In this document: positions 32,450 through 39,105 of the stretch, piece by piece | Position numbering within the stretch: the stretch's first letter is position 1 | Layout: every line of letters starts with the position of its first letter | Position numbers and translations under genes: made by a program | The notes under the pieces: generated by a model | What the model saw: the letters and a program-made list of their open reading frames with translations, nothing else | What the model was told of the DNA's origin: nothing | Databases searched by the model: none | Assembly: GCA_003427395.1 (NCBI GenBank) | Contig: BFEA01000206.1 | Span: 1,507,896-1,547,000 of the forward strand | DNA length: 39,105 bases | Reading direction: 5' to 3' | DNA from: Chara braunii | Lineage: Eukaryota; Streptophyta; Charophyceae; Charales; Characeae

Positions 32450-33068
32450 CTACCTCCCTCTCAAGAGCGAGGTCCCTTCGAGCAAGTAACTCATTTGAGT
32501 CCCCGACGAACACATCGTAAGCGAACATAGCAAAGAGATTTCGTGAGTACTCAGTAACAGAGATTTTTGGTACAACATTAGAGGCTATCTGTCGCTTGTT
32601 TGCTTTAACAACGCAAGGTGCACTGCGCAGCAGTTCCTTCTTTGAGATCCAATAGAGATTGTCTAACGGGTGATACATGACGTAAATCTGATATTGTCTG
32701 TTACGTCCCTTCCCTACGTGTTTTTTTATTCTATTGATCTCGTGACCGCCATTGATTGCACGAGCAATTATGTCTTCACGATAGTCGGAGGACTCAGCAT
32801 CACGATATATAAACAACTTTGATGCATGAAATATTGGGTATGTCCGCAGATGAGGAGGCACGAAAATTACATATGACGGACCGAACTCGTCATTACCAAT
32901 CACGTCCATAACTTTCCACAAACCGTAATAGAGGGAGAAGTTAGCGTGGACCCTCTCTTTTTTTGAAAATTCAGATATCTTGACCCAGACATAACTTCCT
33001 ACTTTAATAGCCGAAGGTTGGCGTTTCTTATTTGCATGATGGATCATGGTGTGTTGTTGCTTGGTCAT
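32445..33068 (-). pseudogene. Gypsy integrase C-terminus with chromodomain-like tail
   Basis: A 207-codon open frame. The first half has the integrase C-terminal barrel signature (VGSYVWVKISEF, GLWKVMDV, FHASKL). The second half contains INRIKKHVGK and YQIYVMYHPLDNLYWISKKEL. These lie where chromoviral chromodomains have their 'K.Y.V.WKGY..E..TWE' core, though the aromatic cage looks degraded. The frame ends at the polypurine tract. It is part of the element at 32449-38395. Confidence 0.7.
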
Positions 33069-33910
33069 TTTGTTGCAATGGCAACCTTGAGCAAGTGATC
33101 ATACTTGGCGATGAAGCTAGACCTGCTGGGCGTTAGATCAACCGGCTGTTCCGGAAATGGGTAGGAGAGCAGATTACGAATCGGCCAACCGTAATGCAGC
33201 CTGTTTGGCGTCATGTGAGAGGAAGAATGGATGAAGTTGTTGTACAACCCCTTGACTGAATACAACTCTTCATCCCACGTCTCCTGGTCCGAAATCATGA
33301 TTAAAGCACTGAGAAGTTGAAACACGGTCTGGTTAACCTCCTCAGCCAAACTGTTGGCTTCGGGATGTCCACCCGATGTCATGCTCAATTTGAGGCCAGG
33401 GAGTTAAGATTCGAAGTCCTTCCATTCATTGCTAATGAAGCGCGAGTCCCGATCACTCGCAAGGTTTTTCGGGGTCCCGAATTCAGTTGGGGCATGAGGC
33501 GGCAATGGAATCAGATTTAGGAATTTGGAAAAATGATCGATAATCACCATCACTTGCGAATAACCATTCTTACTTATCCTTCCCGTGTCCGTGACGTCGA
33601 TAGAGACGGACTCTCTGAGCCCGTTGGGAATGGGAAAGGGTTTAAGCAGCTCCGTGGGCTTTTGTCTTGATGGTTTGATTCATTGACAAACTTGACATTC
33701 AACCACAAACTTTTGAGCAGATCCTTCCATACCGGGCCAATTGAACTGTTGTAATAGGTTTCCGTAAGTCTTTGCCATGCAGAAGTGTCCACTCCGACCG
33801 TGAGTCAATTCCAAGAAGTGTGTGCGGAGAGGCTCATGGTTGGGTATACACAAACGGTCATTCGTTCCATAGCGTCTGAAAACCAGTCCTTCATATTTGT
33901 GAAAATTAGG
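33065..33910 (-). pseudogene. Gypsy integrase zinc-binding and catalytic core
   Basis: Minus strand. ELTHGRSGHF..ECQVC gives an intact His-His-Cys-Cys zinc-binding module near 33820-33710. The core retains the acidic residues in SIDV (about 33600), SDRDSRF (about 33450) and AEEVNQTV (about 33340), as in a D,D-35-E enzyme. The segment between the first two Asp is shorter than usual, and frame changes occur near 33670 and 33400. Not functional. Confidence 0.75.
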
Positions 33911-34089
33911 TTGACTGCTGGGTCAGCCCGCAACTGCTTAACGATCGGACTAAGGTTTGGGTGCTTGACAGTTTGCTCCACGAGCTACTCTTTCAGTTTC
34001 TTCCGGGGGTTGTAGGAGTTCATAAGGCAAGTCATATACTCAGGGTGGCCAGACAATGCATCCACAACTTGATTATAACAACCCTTTTT

Positions 34090-35350
34090 GTGTTTTAATT
34101 TAAAATAAAAAATGTCAACCTGATGAAACCAGCGAGTCAACGTAGAGGACAAGGTGGTTTACTCTTTGATTCATTTTAAGGTCTCAGGGTCTGAGAAAAT
34201 CTTGAAACGATGTCACAAAAGATAATGCTTCCGGTGATTCAATGCCTCGCGCAAAGCATAGAAGTCGCACATGTAGGTGGAAGTAGCTACCTTTTCGTTG
34301 GGCATACATTTGCTGTAGCACTCAAGAGGTTGTCGTCATCTTGTTGCAACACTGCACCAATCCCATACTAACTAACATCCGTAGTGATTACGAATGTGGG
34401 TTTGGAATCTGCAATGCGGAGCACATGATAACTTACCAATGCTTCTTCCAAGGCTTGAAAAGTGGTCTCACATGTTGCATCCCACGTGTAAGATACGTTC
34501 TTGCTTGTTACTTTGGACAACGGGTGAGCAACAATGGAAAATTGGGGGACAAACTTCCGATAGTATGATGCAAGACCAAGGAAAGAACGCAATTCACGGA
34601 CGTTCGCGGTTTGAGGCCACTTGCGTATGACCTCGACCTTGGTTGCCTCAAGCTTGAGGCATGACGATGTCCCTCCCAAACTCAGATTTTTTTAAGTTAA
34701 GCTGAAGTTGCGTTTTCTTAAGGGTGGTGAACACTTCCTCAAGGTGCTTCATATGTTCCTCAATTGATTTGCTGAAAATCAAAATGTCAATTAGATACAC
34801 AACAACAAACTGCCCAATCTGTTTGTGGAGGACCTTGTCCATAAGACATTGAAAGGTGGTCGGTGGCTGGGAGATCAAAGGGCATCACAGTGCATTCGTA
34901 AAGTCCGCTGCATGTCTTGAATGCAGTCTTGTGATGGTCTGCAGGACCGACGTCAATCTGGTGGTACCGAGACTTACGATTCATCTTGGAGAAGACCTTG
35001 CACCCACCTACAACATCAAGCAAATCATCTATGCGTGGCAATGGGTATGCATTCTTCCTTGTGATGCGGTTTAGATTGCGGTAGTTAATACACATACGGA
35101 GTTTGCCTCCTTTCTTTGGGACAAACAAAATGGGTGCACCGAATTCAGATTCGCTAGGCTTAATCCGTTTTCGGAGTTCATCCAACTTGTAGGATCCCAT
35201 ATGGTATGTATAACCTTTTGGAGGAACAACGCCTTTGATCAACTTAATCGTGTGTCAGACTGATTGCGTGGGGATTCCACGGCGTTCGGCTAAAACTTTT
35301 CGAAATCGGTCGAGTAGGCTATGTATGCTTGCTGGGATCCGCAGGGGTGG
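34090..35350 (-). pseudogene. Gypsy reverse transcriptase and RNase H
   Basis: Minus strand. FGAPILFVPKKGGKLRMCIN, YPLPRIDDLLD, SKMNRKSRYHQI and KTAFKTCSGLYE are RT fingers/palm blocks. The catalytic YLDD is YLID (about 34800), losing one of the paired Asp. After a frame change comes RELRSFLGLASYYRKF and the RNase H start (FVITTDVS, 34368). The RNase H remainder to ~34090 has several stops. The fragment between DELRKRI and KPSESEFGAP is shorter than in relatives. Confidence 0.85.
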
Positions 35351-35529
35351 GGGATCAGAAAAAGGATTACGTAGATCATATCGCAAGTTACTAGGGAAGG
35401 TAACTGAATCTGAAGTAGACTCGTTTGAAATAGAAGTAGGTGTAGGGATAAAAGTAAATCATGCAAAAAAAATGTATTACCGACCGCAAAAGTAGAAGGT
35501 ACATGAGTAGGATGAATAAAGGTAACATA

Positions 35530-36070
35530 CAACTATTCATCCTCATGCCCGTGCCAAGTGATCAAAAGAAAGGCACTAGAAAACAACACTCCATCACTTG
35601 TTTTTCGAACTGATCGCTTCATGCGTTTTCATAAACCCAAGATTTATGTTTTACGCGAACAACGTAGGCTTTTAGAGTCTGGACAAAGAAGAAAGAAAAT
35701 CAGAATGCGTGAATTCGTTCTAATTGGCATTTTACTGAATAACTCCCTTGGTCCCGGAGCGGATGTGACCGAAAATGTACGGTATGGAGTTGACTCTTTA
35801 CTAGGCCTTTGGATTCACAGTTACAAAAAACCCGTTCGGGTTTACTATGATCTTGGAGGTTTTCTGCGAAACATCGAAATCTGGATAATCGCATATAAGT
35901 TATCACAAAAGGTGATTCCGGGCCCTGATCAAACAACTATTGACGGTACCTCACTTGAAAAACTTTTGAAGCTTCGAGACGCGATAGTCAAAGGAGAATT
36001 GGCATGGGGAGCAACTCGTATTCCGCCGAAACCTGGGAAGAACGCTTCTTCTAGAATTGCATGGCGTTAA
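35530..36070 (+). pseudogene. Organellar group II intron maturase N-terminal fragment (probable transferred mitochondrial DNA)
   Basis: A frame of 170 codons from a GTG at 35558 to the stop at 36068. Nothing supports the GTG as a real start. The core PDQTTIDGTSLEKLLKLRDA, KGELAWGATR and PKPGK matches the beginning of the RT domain of group II intron-encoded proteins of plant and algal mitochondria; matched family blocks continue with the remaining RT and maturase domains, which are absent here. It lies opposite to the gypsy element and between its protease and RT. The N-terminal ~90 residues are basic and unrecognised. Mitochondrial rather than plastid origin is inferred from family memory. 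The truncation argues that it is not expressed. Confidence 0.6.
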
Positions 36071-36095
36071 GAAAATCATTGGGGAGTTGAGATTC

Positions 36096-36415
36096 TCATC
36101 CAAGAGGATGGGACACTTGTTCCCTCGTGCATCTGAGACGATGAAAAGCGATTACTTCCACTTGGTCATTCACATTGGGACTGCAACCAACAAACCCGAG
36201 GACTTCGTCGAAGGGAAACTTGTCAATGTCATAGAAGTTCAATGTGTGTGTGATAGTCTTCTCTTTGTCAAAGCATGTGTGGATGAGACAACCTCTTTGT
36301 TGCGTACTTGAGTACGGCAAGGACTTTGCAAAGCCACTTGCTTCATCCCCAAGCCCACGTAGCATATCCCGTGTGGTGAATTAAAATTAGTTGTGGCACC
36401 AGAATCAATAAAGAC
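36096..36415 (-). pseudogene. Gypsy aspartic protease
   Basis: Minus strand. HVFIDSGATTNF near 36410 contains the DSGA-type active site of retrotransposon aspartic proteases. HTLNFYDIDKFPFDEVLG and following resemble the C-terminal half (compare the usual 'FDVILG' motif). Frames shift within it. It ends close to the inserted maturase fragment. Confidence 0.7.
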
Positions 36416-36697
36416 ATGGAGATAGGTTAATGAGAAGTTTGAAAAGGATTAACTTCGTTGTACCTTGAGTACGTTGCTATCTCATCTCAACCCAATGCTC
36501 TAGGTGATAGTGAAAGTCGACCTTCTTTGAATCCTCCCAAGTCTCAACATACAAAACATCATTGTGTCATTCGTTAGCCTTGGAATCAGCTGAAGTTGGG
36601 GCTCCAAGAGAGGACTGCTGGTCTGGGATATGTTCCTTGGGAGAACTATCACTGACCAGTTCAGACTCCCTTGCTATAGAGTGTGCTGATGAATCCT

Positions 36698-37272
36698 CTA
36701 CACCGGATTCATGTTTTCTTGCAGCCTAAAGCATCCATGGACCTTACGATTAGTTTTCTGGCAGTGTAGACAACCTCCTTTCTTTAATCTAGCCTTCCAT
36801 TCAATCTTATTGATATTGAGGTTCACCCAAGGTTTAGTACTTGCGTCCTCCACATTGGCTAGGATTTTGGCTCCCTTAGGGAGTGCGACAAAGTTCCTTA
36901 CTGAGTTCCGGTTTTGGTTTCCCTTACCATGGGGGTTCTTTTTGAAGGCACCGCATTTTTCCTCTTCGTTATTGATCTCGGATTCTTGGGTGGAAGAGTA
37001 GGTTGTATTAGCGTCCTGTTCTTGGTCATCGCCAAGAGTGCGGTCATTTGCTTTGGCCTCCCCTTCCACCTCCAGCAAGTCAAGCGCAACAAGATGGTTG
37101 CTGCCACGAAACCATCCGCGAACAAAGGTCTTTTTGCTACTTGTTTAAGGTCTCCTTCCTTTAGATCGACTACATCCTTCATCAAGGAACACCTGTCGGT
37201 ATAACCAAAGAAATCCCTGCCTAGGCGATTTGTGAAAGTGGTGGGAACTGTACCTTGATAACATCCAAGCAT
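36698..37272 (-). pseudogene. Gypsy gag nucleocapsid region
   Basis: Two overlapping frames. The end has CLHCQKTNRKVHGC, a zinc knuckle CX2CX4HX4C in which the His position is Arg (codon CGT, one transition from CAT). The upstream part is Glu/Asn/Lys-rich. The knuckle should therefore bind zinc poorly. Confidence 0.7.
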
Positions 37273-37346
37273 GATTGCGTTGCTAGTTCCAATCCTAGTG
37301 TCTTAAAGAGTTCGTTGACATGTAATTGCAATTTGTGCATGGTGCG

Positions 37347-37840
37347 CTACCACTTGCCGCGCTTAAGATCGTCGAGTTGGATCCTTACTCTAGTTGCAAC
37401 ATGTGGGTCCTTGTAGTGCACAACTAGTATCTCCTGGAGAGCGGCAGTCGGGGTGACTTTAAGCCACTCCGTTAGATCGATCTTTGAATACCCAACTTGC
37501 ATAGCTTGAACTTTTAGGAAGTCCCTTACGACAGCCTCAACATTCGTCTCTAGGATAAAAAAATGGTTCATTCTTTTGAGTGCTCTGTACCTCAAAGTAA
37601 GCTCTCGTGGAGCTGACCCAAGACTCAATGTCTTCCTTGTTATAATATCTAGACGGTATCATCACCACTTTTCTGTCCATGTATGGACTCCTATAGCTGG
37701 GACCAACAATTGTTGGGTTCGATCTCAGGGCTGCAGCAATTGCGTAATTTCCTACGCTATCGCTTGTAGCAGCAAAGGAATTTGCACCTGTTGCAGGTCC
37801 TGAAAGGTTTGCCACCAAACTCAACGAAGAATAATAAGAA
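37347..37840 (-). pseudogene. Gypsy gag capsid region
   Basis: Two frames joined near 37560. They contain WVSSTRAYFEVQ and a helical Leu/Val-rich part (LTEWLKVTPTAALQEILV) as in retrotransposon gag domains. It continues into the nucleocapsid region after a stop near 37347. Confidence 0.6.
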
Positions 37841-37988
37841 GAGGAAGGAGGATGAAGAGGTGCAAAGGTAGAGCGGTTGGCAACAAGAGTAGGGGGAGAG
37901 AGCTTGAGATTTGGGCCTGATGCGTGATTGCTATTTGTTTTATCTGATCGCCATGCTCCTCGACCATATGTACCATCTAAGTATGCAG

Positions 37989-38390
37989 CTAACTCATTTC
38001 GTCGAGTAGTTGGGACTTTATACTCGGAAGCTTGCTGAGCAAATGGTAATCTATGAGGGCACGTATATACTTGACCAAATCTTTCTTGACATCTGCAACA
38101 GGCATGATTGAGACTGTTTTGAAGATGGTCTCAAGATCTTCAACAACTATTTTTTGCTTAGCCTCTTCTTTCTTCTCCTCCTTGGCCATTTCTTCTGATA
38201 TACAAAGGTTTATCCTCGTCATCCATTGCATCCACTTGAGACTTTAGAATACAAGAAAGCTTGGCTGGTGCCATGTTGGAACTACTAGATCCTTCAATTG
38301 CCATGACCTCTCTCTCTCCTCTCTCTTGTCCGCGCGTCATAACGGGCATAGAATGAACTTCAATAATAAAAACAAATTGAAAGCACAAGA
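37989..38390 (-). pseudogene. Gypsy gag N-terminus
   Basis: Begins near MPVMTRGQERGE and continues KLSCILKSQVDAMDDEDKPL, then a frameshift at about 38200 into SEEMAKEEKKEEAKQK and VKKDLVKYIRALIDYHLLSK, ending with a stop. Charged and helical, of the type found at gag N-termini. Which ATG initiated is uncertain. Confidence 0.5.
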
Positions 38391-38395
38391 AGAGA

Positions 38396-39105
38396 AGGTA
38401 GAACTCCTAGCTAGAGCGACAACCAAACAAAAAAATGAAGATAATCCAGAAGAGAGTTTTAATTCCGCGTTTTAGTCCGGTCAGACAAAGTACGAGGTCC
38501 CCGCGAGCCTAATCTGATCGGCACCGTCGAAGTACAATAAAACAGACTACAAGTAACAACATACAACAATGGAGAATTGAGTGGTGTATAAGGTGCTGGT
38601 CAGGCATCGGATTGTGCATCAGTCTGCAAAACATCTCAACCGAGATCCCGTCGGCATCAAGTGCTCTAATCAAAAAGAAAAACAACGGATTCTAGACAGA
38701 AAACAAAGTGACACTGGGTCAACAAATTTGAGTCCAAGGGGGCCCGTCTTGTTTGGTCCTGGTCCCACTTATTCCCAATGGGTCCCACGTAGGTCGCGGC
38801 CAAGCCCCAAGCAAGAAGAGTACCACAAGGTCCTACTTTCTGCCTCTACCGTACTGAAAAACACATTTAAACTTTAAGAGAGAACCTACAGACTACATCC
38901 ACTCAAAATGAAAAAACAAAGCACTGACATTCAAAGCAAGATACTTCATTTCTCCATCCGTCAGGTTAGCAAGCAGTTTGCACACCAATGCACTCAACCA
39001 AGACTTCATAGGAGTAGGAAAGAGACCCCGAAGTACCCCAACAAGACAACAATACCATGCACTCACACATGGGCAACCCTTAGGTGCACGACACTTACCT
39101 GAGTG
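38396..39105 (-). other. Probable leader of the gypsy element; no gene seen
   Basis: Sequence upstream of gag on the minus strand. No match to the LTR start at 32449 was found, so the 5' LTR probably lies beyond the window or was lost. GGTGCCGATC near 38527-38518 might be a decayed primer-binding site, but this is weak. Confidence 0.3.

Larger units (their letters stand above)
32449..38395 (-). mobile_element. Ty3/gypsy chromovirus-like LTR retrotransposon, decayed
   Basis: On the minus strand the order is gag (about 38370-36700), protease (about 36410-36100), reverse transcriptase/RNase H (about 35350-34100), integrase (about 33850-33070) and a chromodomain-like tail to 32445. This gag-PR-RT-RH-IN-CHD order is that of chromoviruses. 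The polypurine tract GAGAGGGAGG directly precedes TGTAATGACC, taken as the start of the 3' LTR at 32449. Frameshifts, stops, a lost His in the zinc knuckle and a changed RT catalytic motif show it is defective. A foreign segment sits at about 35530-36065. The 5' LTR was not found in the window. Confidence 0.88.

Noticed and set aside
35558-36070. An active maturase or intact group II intron
   Set aside because: Only the beginning of the RT domain is present, no catalytic RT motif, no maturase domain, no intron domain V seen; the apparent start is a GTG.

Overview
The window looks like nuclear DNA of a green-lineage eukaryote, most likely a streptophyte alga (a Chara-like charophyte is my best guess, from memory and unverified). 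The reasons are one plant-type NFXL1 gene, a chromovirus-like Ty3/gypsy element, L1-type LINEs, tRNA-derived SINE-like repeats, many microsatellites and very low gene density. There is one convincing intact gene in 39 kb. The rest is repeat-rich intergenic DNA.

Layout. 1-2280: microsatellites and AT-rich sequence. 2284-6764: a nested repeat cluster, in which a tRNA-like SINE family (three copies, two head sequences on the minus strand and one inverted tail) is interrupted by four small non-autonomous DNA transposons. Each of these has terminal inverted repeats and an 8-9 bp target-site duplication. 8964-10640: decayed L1-type LINE ORF2, C-terminal part, minus strand. 10740-11460: another copy of the SINE-like repeat. 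11463-13966: a non-coding tract dense in structure, with a cluster of hairpins, then a five-copy ~123-bp array, then six hairpins that share one 20-nt loop but have different, self-complementary stems. 14000-17880: no recognised gene. 17940-18790: LINE reverse-transcriptase remnant. 19015-19750: two copies of a second tRNA-derived SINE around a 50-N assembly gap.

20552-26515 is an uninterrupted 1987-codon NFXL1-type gene (RING-like finger, about eight NF-X1 fingers, plant NFXL1 C-terminal domain) with an unusually long disordered N-terminus. Downstream are tandem repeats, a 40-bp perfect-arm hairpin (29937-30040) and a degenerate ~100-bp array.

32449 to about 38390, minus strand, is a decayed Ty3/gypsy chromovirus-like element with gag, protease, RT/RNase H, integrase and a chromodomain-like tail; its 3' LTR begins at 32449. 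Between protease and RT it carries, in the opposite orientation, a 170-codon fragment resembling an organellar group II intron maturase. This is probably a transferred mitochondrial segment. The elements are parasites and relics. Only the NFXL1 gene is expected to make a cellular protein.
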